Both the position numbers and the translations under genes were made by a program. Shown here piece by piece: positions 16,465 to 25,041 of a DNA stretch of 64,000 nt. Each line of letters starts with the position of its first letter. Within the stretch, counting starts at the first letter, position 1. The notes beneath the pieces were generated by a model, which had not been told where the DNA came from, ran no database searches, and was given only the letters and a program-made list of their open reading frames with translations. Source of the DNA: Paraburkholderia franconis (GTDB taxonomy: Bacteria > Pseudomonadota > Gammaproteobacteria > Burkholderiales > Burkholderiaceae); assembly GCF_009362735.1 (NCBI RefSeq), contig NZ_WHNP01000039.1, positions 1-64,000 of the forward strand, in the 5' to 3' direction.

Positions 16465-17081
16465 TACGCTTCTCCTTTCTCGTCCTTGCCGATCACGAGC
16501 GTGGTGCCGGTGATCATATAAGGCGGGATATCGAGGTTTTGCGGCGCAGGTTTGTTCTTGAAGACGCGGCCGGCCATGTCATAGGTCGAGCCGTGGCACG
16601 GGCAGAGGAAGCCGCCGGGCCAGTCGTCGGGCAGGTTTGGCTGCGCGCCTTCCTGGAAGCGGGGTGTCGGCGTGCAGCCAAGGTGGGTGCACACCGCGAC
16701 GGCAACGAAAAGGTTCTTATGATCGGCACGCGAGCGGAACTCGTTCTTGCAGTAATCGGGCTCGGGCAGCGAAAAAGGGTTCTTGGTTTCGGGGTCAGCG
16801 ACTTCTTTGTCTGCCTTCTGGACGTCGGCCAGCATCTTGTCGGTGCGGTTGATGATCCACACAGGCTTGCCGCGCCATGCGACGGTCAGCATGTCGCCGG
16901 GCTTCAGGTTGGAGATATCGACTTCGACGGGGGCTCCCGCCGCCTTGGCCTTTTCGGATGGTGCAAATGAACTAACAAAGGGTACGACGGTGGCGACTCC
17001 TCCGATGCCACCTGCTACGGTCGTCGCAATCAGCCAGCTACGGCGGCTGCCATCGACGCGTTCATCTTCCTTGTCTCGCAT
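16464..17081 (-). CDS. petA: Rieske iron-sulfur subunit of the bc1 complex
   Basis: The start is the ATG at 17081 (MRDKEDERVDGSRRSW); an upstream in-frame ATG at 17159 would add 26 residues and cannot be excluded. The 205-residue protein has SRRSWL followed by a hydrophobic helix, the twin-arginine type anchor used by Rieske proteins. The 2Fe-2S ligands are in CTHLGC and CPCHGS, with the surrounding cysteines for the disulfide. It transfers electrons from quinol to cytochrome c1. It is first in petABC. The Tat translocase needed for such substrates is encoded nearby at 19.5-21.1 kb. Confidence 0.95.
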   Translation of the reverse strand: MRDKEDERVDGSRRSWLIATTVAGGIGGVATVVPFVSSFAPSEKAKAAGAPVEVDISNLKPGDMLTVAWRGKPVWIINRTDKMLADVQKADKEVADPETKNPFSLPEPDYCKNEFRSRADHKNLFVAVAVCTHLGCTPTPRFQEGAQPNLPDDWPGGFLCPCHGSTYDMAGRVFKNKPAPQNLDIPPYMITGTTLVIGKDEKGEA

Positions 17082-17300
17082 CACACGCCCCACTTCTGAG
17101 TTGGATTTTTCCTTCACGTCGGCTCTACCGCCGCTAGTTTGCTCGAATGGAGTCAGCATTTACAAGGGCCGATTGCCAAAAACCGTGCGAAGTCATTGAT
17201 AAATCAGGGTTTTCCCGCACGGATCTCAAACATTTTTGCGGCCTTTATTAAGCACGTCCTCCGTTTTTAAAGCTTTTTTGTCGCGTAATCGGATCGTTAT

Positions 17301-18047
17301 TCAGACCGGATTATGAATATCGATAAAGAGGTGTTCGATTTCGAACTGTTCGGACAGATGCGCGCCGAGCGCCTGCACGCCGTAGCGCTCGGTGGCGTGG
17401 TGGCCGGCGGCGAGAAAGGCGACGCCGCTTTCCGCCGACATATGCGTGATCGGCTCAGAAATCTCGCCCGTCAGATAGACGTCCGCGCCCGCTTCGATCG
17501 CGGCCTCGAAATAGCCTTGCGCGGCGCCCGTGCACCATGCAACACGCCGTAATTCCTGGTCGGGATCGCCGAGCACCAGGGGAGCCCGAGCAAGCGTATG
17601 CTCAACTTGTGCGGCAAAGTGAGCGAGCGTGACCGGCATCGGCAGCGTGGTCATCCAGCCGATGTCGTTCTCGCCGAAGTGCGATTCACCGATCAGTCCA
17701 AGCTTCGCGCCAAGTTGCGCGTTGTTGCCGTAGACGGGGTGATCGTCGAGTGGCAAATGGAAGGCAAACAGACTCAGATCGTTGGCGATCAGCGCCTTGA
17801 GCCGCTGGTATTTCCGGCCGGTGATCTGCGGCGGCTCGTTGCGCCAGAAGTAGCCGTGATGGACCAGCACGGCATCGGCGCCCCACTCCAGCGCGGCCTC
17901 CAGAAAGGCCAACGACGCGGTCACACCTGTCGCAATCTTGTCGATCTTGCGCCGCCCTTCGACCTGCAGGCCGTTCGGGCAATAGTCCTTGAAGCGCGAA
18001 GTTTCAAGGAGATTGTTCAAGTACAATTCGAGTTCGATCCGATCCAT
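17301..18047 (-). CDS. Nif3-like dinuclear metal-centre protein (YbgI family)
   Basis: It has 248 residues. The metal-binding histidines are visible in LVHHGYFWRNEP (about residues 61-72) and near the end in AAGHHATERYG. The N-terminal segment DYCPNGLQVEG is also conserved in the family. Members form hexameric toroids with a two-metal site; GTP cyclohydrolase-like or DNA-related roles have been proposed but not settled. A ribosome-binding site AGAGGG lies before the ATG. It begins only 20 bases from the divergent protease gene. Confidence 0.92.
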   Translation of the reverse strand: MDRIELELYLNNLLETSRFKDYCPNGLQVEGRRKIDKIATGVTASLAFLEAALEWGADAVLVHHGYFWRNEPPQITGRKYQRLKALIANDLSLFAFHLPLDDHPVYGNNAQLGAKLGLIGESHFGENDIGWMTTLPMPVTLAHFAAQVEHTLARAPLVLGDPDQELRRVAWCTGAAQGYFEAAIEAGADVYLTGEISEPITHMSAESGVAFLAAGHHATERYGVQALGAHLSEQFEIEHLFIDIHNPV

Positions 18048-18067
18048 ATATCCCTCTAATTTTTCAG

Positions 18068-19282
18068 ATGCTCAGACGCTTTTGGCTGTTCTTCGCCCAA
18101 GCGGTGACCGTGCTGCTGGCGCTGATGTTCATCATTGCGACGCTCAAACCACAATGGCTGCAACGTCAAGGGCAGTTCGGCAAGCAACTGGCCGAGCCGA
18201 TCGTCGCGTTGCGCGAGGTAGCACCCGGGATCGGCAACGGCGGCGCTGTGCAAAATTCCTATGCCGACGCGGCGCAAAAGGCAATGCCCGCCGTCGTCAA
18301 CGTGTTCTCTAGCAAGGACGGATCGCTTCCGCCCGATCCGCGCGCCAAAGACCCTCTCTTTCGCTACTTCTTCGGCGACCGGAACCGCAAGCAGCAGGAG
18401 CAACCCGCAGCCAACCTGGGCTCGGGAGTTATCGTGAGTTCGGAAGGTTACATTCTAACGAACCAGCACGTCGTGGACGGCGCGGATCAGATCGAAATCG
18501 CGCTCGCTGACGGCCGCACGACGGACGCGAAGGTGATCGGCGTCGATCCCGAAACCGATCTCGCCGTGCTCAAGGTCAACATGACCAATCTGCCGACCAT
18601 CACGCTCGGCCGCATGGACCAGACGCGCGTGGGCGACGTCGTGCTCGCGATCGGCAATCCGTTCGGCGTCGGGCAGACGGTCACGATGGGCATCGTCAGC
18701 GCGCTCGGCCGCAATCACCTCGGCATCAACACGTTCGAGAACTTCATCCAGACCGACGCGCCGATCAATCCCGGCAACTCGGGCGGCGCGCTCGTCGACG
18801 TGAACGGCAATCTGCTCGGCATCAATACGGCCATCTACTCGCGCTCGGGCGGCTCGCTCGGCATCGGTTTCGCCATTCCCGTGTCGACGGCGCGCAGCGT
18901 GCTGGAGAGCATCATTACGACGGGCACCGTAACGCGCGGCTGGATCGGCGTCGAACCGCAGGACGTGACGCCTGAGATCGCCGAATCGTTCGGGCTCGAC
19001 CAGAAATCGGGCGCGATCGTTGCGGGCGTGCTGAAGGGCGGCCCCGCCGACAAGGCGGGCATCAAGCCCGGCGACATCCTGGTATCGGTCAACGGCCAGG
19101 ACATCACCGACACGACGCGCCTGCTAAACGTCATCGCGCAGATCAAGCCCGGTACGGGCGCGAAAGTGCATCTGGTGCGAAAGAACAAGGAAATGGATCT
19201 GACGGTGATGATCGGCAAGCGCCCGCCGCCACCGAAGCAGCCGTCCGACGAAGGCGACGATCAGGGCGACGACGGCGGCTAG
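18068..19282 (+). CDS. DegS/AlgW-like membrane-anchored serine protease (HtrA family, one PDZ domain)
   Basis: It has 404 residues. One N-terminal membrane anchor (about residues 5-25) is followed by a trypsin-like domain with catalytic His134 (TNQHVVDG), Asp164 (ETDLAVLKV) and Ser238 (NPGNSGGAL). A single PDZ domain spans about residues 285-380, and the tail is proline/aspartate-rich. One anchor plus one PDZ is the DegS/AlgW layout: in those systems the protease senses misfolded outer-membrane proteins and cuts an anti-sigma factor in the periplasm. Whether it does so here is inference. No Shine-Dalgarno is obvious, and a shared terminator lies downstream. Confidence 0.92.
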   Translation: MLRRFWLFFAQAVTVLLALMFIIATLKPQWLQRQGQFGKQLAEPIVALREVAPGIGNGGAVQNSYADAAQKAMPAVVNVFSSKDGSLPPDPRAKDPLFRYFFGDRNRKQQEQPAANLGSGVIVSSEGYILTNQHVVDGADQIEIALADGRTTDAKVIGVDPETDLAVLKVNMTNLPTITLGRMDQTRVGDVVLAIGNPFGVGQTVTMGIVSALGRNHLGINTFENFIQTDAPINPGNSGGALVDVNGNLLGINTAIYSRSGGSLGIGFAIPVSTARSVLESIITTGTVTRGWIGVEPQDVTPEIAESFGLDQKSGAIVAGVLKGGPADKAGIKPGDILVSVNGQDITDTTRLLNVIAQIKPGTGAKVHLVRKNKEMDLTVMIGKRPPPPKQPSDEGDDQGDDGG

Positions 19283-19357
19283 AGCCTGCTGAACCAAAAC
19301 CACCAGCCGCGGCGATGTGACGCGCCTCACAAGCGCGAAACCGGCTGCAACGCAAAG

Positions 19358-19393
19358 AAAAAGGGCAGTCTCCGATGGAGCACTGCCCTTTTT
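19358..19393. terminator. Bidirectional terminator between the protease gene and tatC
   Basis: AAAAAGGGCAGT (19358-19369) pairs with ACTGCCCTTTTT (19382-19393), with an inner CTCC/GGAG pairing in the loop. The A and T runs on either side allow termination from both convergent genes. Confidence 0.9.
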
Positions 19394-19472
19394 GCTGTCC
19401 GCTGCTTTGTCGGCTTACTGTGTCAACTGCCACTCGGCCCGGGAGCCTTCGCCAGTATGACCGGCCGGGCCG

Positions 19473-20249
19473 TCAGCTCGCCGCCTTCTCTTCGTTCTCC
19501 GCGGTCACCGGCTTGCTTACGAAGAGGCGCGCCGCGATGATCCCCGCTTCGTAGAGCACGATCAGCGGAATCGCGAGAATCAGCTGCGAGAACACGTCCG
19601 GCGGCGTCACCACGGCCGATATGACGAACGCGCCGACGATCACATACGGCCGGATCTCCTTGAGCTTTTTCACCGTCAGCACGCCCATCCGCACGAGCAG
19701 CACGACGACGATCGGCACTTCGAACGTCACGCCGAAGGCAATGAACATCGTCAGCACGAAGCTCAGATAGTTGTCGATGTCCGTCGTCATTTCCGCGCCG
19801 AGCGGCGCGTTGTAATGCGCCATCACGCGAAAGATGGTCGGAAACACCACGAAGTACGCGAACGCCATGCCGCACAGAAACAGCGTGTAGCTGCTGCCGA
19901 CGAGCGGCCCGACCAGCTTCTTCTCATGCTGATAGAGACCGGGCGCGACGAACGCCCAGATCTGATACAGCACGAACGGCAATGCGATCACGAAGGCGAC
20001 GAGCATCGTCACTTTCATCGGCACGAAGAACGAGCCGGTGACGTCGGTGACGATCATCTTGCCGTCCTTCGGCAGATTGTTCATCAGCGGACGGGCAAGC
20101 AGCCGGAAGATGTCCGGCGCCCAATACACGAGCCCGACGAACACGACGATCACCGAAATGCCGGCGCGAATGATGCGGTCGCGCAGCTCGACGAGATGCG
20201 AGATGAAGGTCTCTTCAGCGCCTTCGTTCTGATTTTGGGGGTCGCTCAC
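19473..20249 (-). CDS. tatC: TatC, Sec-independent protein translocase subunit
   Basis: It has 258 residues with six hydrophobic segments. The conserved N-terminal EETFISHLVELRDRI is the region that recognises twin-arginine signal peptides, and FEVPIVVVLLVRMG is a conserved late segment. TatC with TatB forms the receptor complex in the inner membrane. It is the last gene of tatA-tatB-tatC, 42 bases after tatB. Likely clients in this window include the Rieske protein at 16.5 kb. Confidence 0.96.
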   Translation of the reverse strand: MSDPQNQNEGAEETFISHLVELRDRIIRAGISVIVVFVGLVYWAPDIFRLLARPLMNNLPKDGKMIVTDVTGSFFVPMKVTMLVAFVIALPFVLYQIWAFVAPGLYQHEKKLVGPLVGSSYTLFLCGMAFAYFVVFPTIFRVMAHYNAPLGAEMTTDIDNYLSFVLTMFIAFGVTFEVPIVVVLLVRMGVLTVKKLKEIRPYVIVGAFVISAVVTPPDVFSQLILAIPLIVLYEAGIIAARLFVSKPVTAENEEKAAS

Positions 20250-20291
20250 ACCGGCCCTCGGTTGGAGATTGATGCGCGGGACATCGGAAGA

Positions 20292-20840
20292 TCAGAAGAA
20301 ACGTGTCGGCCGGCGCAGACTAACGGGCGTATGCCGTGCAACGCGCGCCGCCCCCGATTGGACACGCGTGCGCCGCAACGTGGCGCGTTTGTACCAGGTC
20401 GGCGCGGCTGTCTGCTTGACGCGCCAGTTCTTGCGTTTGGCTGCGGACGCGCTGTTGCTGTGCCAGGACGTGCCGTCCGACGCGGCGGACGAATCCGCCG
20501 TGGCCAACGCCTCGCTTTCCACCGCGCCGCCTGCAATGCTCGGCGACACCGACGTGCCCTGCGCCCACGCCTCGTTCAGTTCGGCTTCATGCTTGCGCAG
20601 ATTCTCGTGAATCGTCGACTGGACGTTTTGCGCCGCCGATTCGAAGTCCGTCTTCATGCGGCGCAATTCGTCGAGTTCGATTTCGCGTGTGACTTCGGCC
20701 TTCACGTCATTGATATAGCGCTGCGCGCGGCCGAACAGCGCGCCGGCCGTGCGCGCGACGCGCGGCAGCCGCTCCGGCCCGAGCACGACCAGCGCGACAA
20801 CGCCGATCAACGCCATCTTGGTCAAACCGAGGTCCAGCAT
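20292..20840 (-). CDS. tatB: TatB, Tat translocase receptor subunit
   Basis: It has 182 residues. The N-terminal membrane helix MLDLGLTKMALIGVVALVVLG is followed by the hinge PERLPRVART, the TatB-type pattern with an acidic residue in the hinge. A long amphipathic helix (about residues 40-95) follows, then a low-complexity Ser/Ala and basic tail. The tail is unusually arginine-rich near the C-terminus. It acts with TatC in binding precursors and lies between tatA and tatC. Confidence 0.94.
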   Translation of the reverse strand: MLDLGLTKMALIGVVALVVLGPERLPRVARTAGALFGRAQRYINDVKAEVTREIELDELRRMKTDFESAAQNVQSTIHENLRKHEAELNEAWAQGTSVSPSIAGGAVESEALATADSSAASDGTSWHSNSASAAKRKNWRVKQTAAPTWYKRATLRRTRVQSGAARVARHTPVSLRRPTRFF

Positions 20841-20898
20841 GGATTGGGCTTCCCCTCAGTGCGCGCCTCGTCAGCGCGAGCGTGCGGCTTACGCCGGA

Positions 20899-21135
20899 TT
20901 AGCGGGAATCGCCGGAATGCGGCGCCTTTTCCTTTGCGTCGACATCGACGGTATTCGAGCGCGACAGCTGGTCACGCTGCTGCGCCTCAGACGATTCGCT
21001 TTCCTTCATCCCTTCCTTGAAGCCCTTCACCGCGCCGCCCAGATCGCTGCCGATATTGCGCAGCTTCTTGGTGCCGAACACCAGTGCGACGATCAGCAGA
21101 ACGATCAGCCAGTGCCAAATACTCAATGAACCCAT
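20899..21135 (-). CDS. tatA: TatA, pore-forming Tat translocase subunit
   Basis: It has 78 residues. One short N-terminal membrane helix (SIWHWLIVLLIVALVFG) is followed by TKKLRNIGSDLGGAVKGFKEGM, the conserved amphipathic helix beginning with the FGxKKL hinge. TatA oligomers form the variable-size passage for folded proteins. It is the first gene of tatABC, 58 bases before tatB. It has no obvious terminator in front, so it may also be read through from the his operon upstream. Confidence 0.95.
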   Translation of the reverse strand: MGSLSIWHWLIVLLIVALVFGTKKLRNIGSDLGGAVKGFKEGMKESESSEAQQRDQLSRSNTVDVDAKEKAPHSGDSR

Positions 21136-21458
21136 GAAAAATCTCCTTAACCCCCGCCGTCGTGCCTGGCGACGGCAATCGTGTGCCTTGCGGCGTGAAT
21201 CGAAGCGCGGCGTTCCGAATGCGCCCCGTGTGTAAAACCTGCCGACCAGGCGGAATTCGTGTCGGCGCCCGTTAGCCTGGACCCTCGCTCATTATGAGCA
21301 TGTCTGCGGGTCGCTGTCGTTACATCCCTACATAGAACAGCGACTTCGGCTATGGGTTTCGCCATTGTGCGCAGTCAAAATGCCTGGGCGGCGAATTAAT
21401 GCTGTCTGGGTCAGCGCCGAACGGGCGGCAGCACAAGCGCCCTGCGGCCGGCACGCGT
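21136..21458. other. Intergenic stretch between the HIT-protein gene and tatA
   Basis: About 320 bases with no convincing gene or terminator. Short open frames on both strands have biased, low-complexity translations. It presumably holds the leader or promoter of tatABC, but I cannot point to one. Confidence 0.35.
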
Positions 21459-21824
21459 TCAGCCCATCCGCAGCCACGGACGCGGCCCCGCCAGCAGATG
21501 GGCGTGCAGGTGGTAGACCTCCTGCCCGCCGCCCGGCCCCGTGTTGATGACCGTGCGGAAGCCCGTCTGGCCGCCCTTGTATGCGACGCCCAGCTGTTCG
21601 GCGAGACGCGCAACCAATATCAACATTTTACCAAGCAGAGCGGCATCGCCTTCGGTGCAATTCGACAGCGTTTCGATGTGCTTGCGCGGTATCACGAGCA
21701 CATGCGTCTCCGCCGCGGGGCGGATGTCGCGGAACGCGACAAACTCGTCGTCCTCGTGGACTTTCGTCGACGGAATCTCGCCCGCGGCGATCTTGCAGAA
21801 AAGGCAGTTCGGATCGTGGCTCAT
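21459..21824 (-). CDS. HIT-family (histidine triad) nucleotide hydrolase, HinT-like
   Basis: It has 121 residues from the ATG at 21824, which has GAGA just upstream; the open frame continues upstream but overlaps the DUF4870 gene. The start CLFCKIAAGEIPS is the usual HinT beginning, and VYHLHAHLLAG carries the histidine triad (His105, His107, His109). HinT proteins hydrolyse AMP-lysine and similar phosphoramidates. It lies at the end of the his gene string, a position it also holds in related genomes, between a small membrane protein and tatABC. Confidence 0.93.
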   Translation of the reverse strand: MSHDPNCLFCKIAAGEIPSTKVHEDDEFVAFRDIRPAAETHVLVIPRKHIETLSNCTEGDAALLGKMLILVARLAEQLGVAYKGGQTGFRTVINTGPGGGQEVYHLHAHLLAGPRPWLRMG

Positions 21825-21868
21825 GGTCTCGATGGACGCCAAACGCAGCGCGCAGCACTCGGCGAGTG

Positions 21869-22264
21869 TCAGAACCAGCTGCGCGGATTCGCCAGCGGCT
21901 TGTTGTCGTACAGGAACAGCCAGCCTTTGATGATACGGTACAACGTCCATATCGCGACAGCCCACAAGATGGGCACGCCGATCAGCACGATAAAGAGCGC
22001 GACGCCGATCAGATGCCCGATCAGCCCCATCCAGAACGTGCGGATCTGCCAGTCGAAGTGCGCTTCGTACGGCGTGCCGATTGTCTCCGGCCGCTTGATG
22101 TAGTTGAGGATGATCGCGATCAGCACCGAAATCCCGCCCGTCAGCCAATAGACGGCGTAGAGCGCGTAGATGATATGCGTCAGCGTGCGCAGGCTGCGCT
22201 GCCGGTCGATTTCGATTGCGCTCTGATACGACGGTGGCGGATATCCGCCCTGCGACTGTTCCAT
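21869..22264 (-). CDS. DUF4870-like small membrane protein
   Basis: It has 131 residues. The ATG at 22264 has GAGGAGG upstream. A proline-rich hydrophilic start (residues 1-25) is followed by three hydrophobic segments at about 27-57, 75-100 and 100-118. HIIYALYAVYWLTGG and IGTPYEAHFDWQIRTFW resemble the DUF4870 family, which has no known function. It lies between hisE and the HIT gene on the same strand and is probably part of that transcript. Confidence 0.75.
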   Translation of the reverse strand: MEQSQGGYPPPSYQSAIEIDRQRSLRTLTHIIYALYAVYWLTGGISVLIAIILNYIKRPETIGTPYEAHFDWQIRTFWMGLIGHLIGVALFIVLIGVPILWAVAIWTLYRIIKGWLFLYDNKPLANPRSWF

Positions 22265-22374
22265 GTATGCGTCCTCCTCGAGGGTGCGACTGGATACTGT
22301 TGCTGTGCCGGTGCTGCGTCGCCTTGTCTCGCCGATCCTGAACCCGAGCCTGCTATTGCTTGAATCGGACGAGT

Positions 22375-22749
22375 TCAGTCGCCGTTGCGCTCGCGTTCGC
22401 GGCTCTTGCGCAAGGCCTTTTCCTCGATGCCCGACAGGCCTTCGCGGCGCTCCAGCTCGGCGAGCACGTCGGCGGGATTCAGGTCGAAGTGCGACAGCAT
22501 CACGAGGCAGTGAAACCACAAGTCGGCGACTTCGCCGACGAGCGCCTTGCGTTCCGCGCCCAGACGCACGTCCTTCGCGGCGAGCACGACTTCCGTGGCC
22601 TCTTCGCCGATCTTCTTAAGCACCGCGTCGTCGCCTTTATGGAAGAGGCGCGACACGTACGAAACGTCGGGATCGCCACCCTTGCGGCTGTCGATGACGG
22701 CCGCGAGACGCTGAAGCGTGTCGCCCGTCGATTGCGAGTTTTGCGTCAT
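22375..22749 (-). CDS. hisE: HisE, phosphoribosyl-ATP diphosphatase
   Basis: It has 124 residues. The all-helical MazG-like nucleotide pyrophosphatase signature is present as KIGEEATEVVLAAKD and VADLWFHCLVMLS, whose acidic residues bind magnesium. It removes pyrophosphate from phosphoribosyl-ATP in histidine synthesis step 2. Its ATG overlaps the hisI stop (ATGA), so the two partner enzymes are translationally coupled. In some bacteria they are fused as HisIE; here they are separate. Confidence 0.96.
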   Translation of the reverse strand: MTQNSQSTGDTLQRLAAVIDSRKGGDPDVSYVSRLFHKGDDAVLKKIGEEATEVVLAAKDVRLGAERKALVGEVADLWFHCLVMLSHFDLNPADVLAELERREGLSGIEEKALRKSRERERNGD

Positions 22750-23156
22750 TTGTAGATGTGTTCGGGGTCTTTCAGTACGGGATCGACGGCAACCCAGTTG
22801 CCGGAATCGGCCGAGCCTTCGAATTTCTGGAAAAAGCACGAGTGCCGGCCGGTATGGCACGCGATGCCCGATATCTGCTCGACCTTCAGCAGCACGACGT
22901 CTTCGTCGCAGTCTAGGCGCACTTCGCGCACATGCTGCACGTGGCCCGACTCTTCGCCCTTGAACCACAGGCGCTGCCGCGAGCGCGAAAAATAGACCGC
23001 GCGGCCCGTTTCGATCGTCTTCGACAGCGCTTCGCGGTTCATCCACGCGAACATCAGCACGTCGTTAGTCGACGCTTCCTGCGCGATCGCCGGCACGAGA
23101 CCATTCGCGTCCCACTTCACCTTGTCGAGCCAGCTGACTTCAGACGGATTGACCAC
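22746..23156 (-). CDS. hisI: HisI, phosphoribosyl-AMP cyclohydrolase
   Basis: It has 136 residues from a GTG at 23156, with GAGG placed 7 bases upstream inside the end of hisF. The family signatures DVLMFAWMNREAL, GRAVYFSRSRQRLW, KGEESGH and the zinc-binding DCDEDVVLL...CHTGRHSCFF are all present. It opens the adenine ring of phosphoribosyl-AMP (step 3). It follows hisF by one base and overlaps hisE by four. Confidence 0.96.
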   Translation of the reverse strand: MVNPSEVSWLDKVKWDANGLVPAIAQEASTNDVLMFAWMNREALSKTIETGRAVYFSRSRQRLWFKGEESGHVQHVREVRLDCDEDVVLLKVEQISGIACHTGRHSCFFQKFEGSADSGNWVAVDPVLKDPEHIYK

Positions 23157-23157
23157 G

Positions 23158-23931
23158 TTACAACCTCACCGAAATGCCTTGATCGGCCATGAAGCGCTTG
23201 CACTCGCCGACCGTGTGCTCGCCATAGTGGAAGATGCTCGCGGCCAGCACGGCATCCGCGCGGCCTTGCTTGATGCCGTCGGCGAGATGCTGCAGCGAGC
23301 CGACGCCGCCCGACGCGATCACGGGGACGGGCACCGCGTCCGACACGGCGCGCGTCAGCGCAATGTCGAAGCCGCTCTTCGTGCCGTCGCGGTCCATGCT
23401 GGTCAGCAGGATTTCGCCAGCGCCGAATTCGGCCATCTTGCGCGCCCACTCCACTGCGTCGAGGCCCGTATTCTTGCGGCCGCCGTGCGTGAACACTTCC
23501 CAGCGCGGCGTCTCGCCGTCCGCCGACACGCGCTTCGCGTCGATCGCGACGACGATGCACTGCGAACCGTATTTGTCCGTCGCGTCGCGCACGAGCTGCG
23601 GATTCGCCACTGCCGACGAATTCATGCTGACCTTGTCGGCGCCCGCGTTCAAGAGGCGCCGCACGTCTTCGACGGCGCGCACGCCGCCGCCGACCGTCAG
23701 CGGAATGAACACCTGCGAGGCCACCGCTTCGATGATCGGCAGGATCAGGTCGCGCTGGTCAGACGTAGCCGTAATGTCGAGGAACGTGAGTTCGTCTGCG
23801 CCCTGCTCGTCGTAGCGGCGCGCGATTTCGACGGGATCGCCCGCGTCGCGCAGCTCGACGAAATTGACACCCTTGACCACGCGGCCAGCCGTGACGTCCA
23901 GACAGGGGATGATGCGTTTAGCTAAAGCCAT
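23158..23931 (-). CDS. hisF: HisF, imidazole glycerol phosphate synthase cyclase subunit
   Basis: It has 257 residues from the ATG at 23931 (MALAKRIIPCLDV); a TTG further upstream is in frame but less likely. It is a TIM barrel with the two catalytic aspartates in the first and fifth strands (PCLDVTAGRVVKG and SMDRDGTKSGFD) and phosphate loops GGGVRAVEDV and SGGVGSLQHL. It uses ammonia made by HisH to close the imidazole ring and release AICAR. It belongs to hisH-A-F-I-E. Confidence 0.97.
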   Translation of the reverse strand: MALAKRIIPCLDVTAGRVVKGVNFVELRDAGDPVEIARRYDEQGADELTFLDITATSDQRDLILPIIEAVASQVFIPLTVGGGVRAVEDVRRLLNAGADKVSMNSSAVANPQLVRDATDKYGSQCIVVAIDAKRVSADGETPRWEVFTHGGRKNTGLDAVEWARKMAEFGAGEILLTSMDRDGTKSGFDIALTRAVSDAVPVPVIASGGVGSLQHLADGIKQGRADAVLAASIFHYGEHTVGECKRFMADQGISVRL

Positions 23932-24090
23932 GATCTTGCGAGTTCTTGCCAATACCGCTGGTGAGGGCGCTCATCCATTCGCGATTCGCAGGAGAGCGGA
24001 AAAAGTCCGACTTCGGGCCGGCACACGGGCCGCCGCGCAACGTGCGCTCACACATATCGGGCGTAGCCGTTTGCGCAAAACGCCCGACGC

Positions 24091-24843
24091 TCAGGCGTCA
24101 TCCGATTCGCGCAAACGGTCCGCGCGCGTCTGCGCCGCGGCAAAGTCGAGGTCGCCCGAATAGATCGCGCGGCCGCAGATCACGCCTTCGATCCCTTCGG
24201 CTTCCACTTCGCACAGCGCTTCGATATCGCCCATGTTCGACAGGCCGCCGCTCGCGATCACAGGGATCTTCACCGCGCGCGCGAGGCGCACCGTCGCTTC
24301 GATGTTGATGCCCTGGAGCATGCCGTCGCGGCCGATGTCCGTGTAGATGATCGATTCGCAGCCGTAGTCCTCGAACTTGCGCGCGAGATCGGCTACTTCG
24401 TGACCCGTCAGCTTGCTCCAGCCGTCGGTGGCCACCTTGCCGTCCTTCGCGTCGAGGCCGACGATGATATGTCCGCCAAACGCCGTGCACGCTTCGAGCA
24501 GGAAGCCCGGATTCTTCACCGCCGCCGTGCCGATGATCACGTACTCGAGGCCGTCGTCCAGATAGCGCTCGATCGTGTTCAGATCGCGGATGCCGCCGCC
24601 GAGCTGCACGGGAATCTCGCCACCGACTTCCTCGATGATCGCTCTGATCGCGTCTTCGTTCTTCGGCTTGCCGGCAAACGCGCCATTCAGGTCGACGAGG
24701 TGCAGGCGCCGCGCGCCACGATCGACCCAATGCCGGGCCATCACCTGCGGTTCCTCGTGGAAAATCGTCGCCTGGTCCATATCGCCCTGTTTGAGGCGTA
24801 CACACTGACCGTCTTTCAGGTCGATGGCGGGGATCAGCAGCAT
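24091..24843 (-). CDS. hisA: HisA, ProFAR isomerase
   Basis: It has 250 residues. This half-barrel-duplicated TIM barrel begins MLLIPAIDLKDGQCVRL, where the Asp is catalytic, and has the second catalytic Asp in TDIGRDGMLQG. Phosphate loops GGGIRDLNTI and SGGLSNMGDI are present. It converts N'-5'-phosphoribosyl-formimino-AICAR ribonucleotide to the ribulosyl form (step 4). It lies between hisH (about 200 bases upstream) and hisF (160 bases downstream). Confidence 0.97.
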   Translation of the reverse strand: MLLIPAIDLKDGQCVRLKQGDMDQATIFHEEPQVMARHWVDRGARRLHLVDLNGAFAGKPKNEDAIRAIIEEVGGEIPVQLGGGIRDLNTIERYLDDGLEYVIIGTAAVKNPGFLLEACTAFGGHIIVGLDAKDGKVATDGWSKLTGHEVADLARKFEDYGCESIIYTDIGRDGMLQGINIEATVRLARAVKIPVIASGGLSNMGDIEALCEVEAEGIEGVICGRAIYSGDLDFAAAQTRADRLRESDDA

Positions 24844-25041
24844 AGCAATCGGGTGGTATCTGGGAAGAAAGTTGAAGTTCGGCTGGCGGGAAATCCGGCT
24901 GTGGCCCGCGCCAGGCCGTTCCGCTAGTTTAGTACATGTCTTTCGGCGAGCTTGCCAACGGGCAGCGTATGCATATGCATCTGAGCAAGGCAGTCGGACC
25001 GGAAGGGAAACATGGACGGTTCAAGATGCTGACGACAGGGA

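Noticed and set aside
21136..21458. A small gene between the HIT gene and tatA
   Set aside because: The open frames have no start signal and low-complexity translations on both strands.
24844..25041. A short gene in the hisA-hisH gap
   Set aside because: The plus-strand frame there runs into hisH antisense and has no recognisable start; the gap is under 200 bases.
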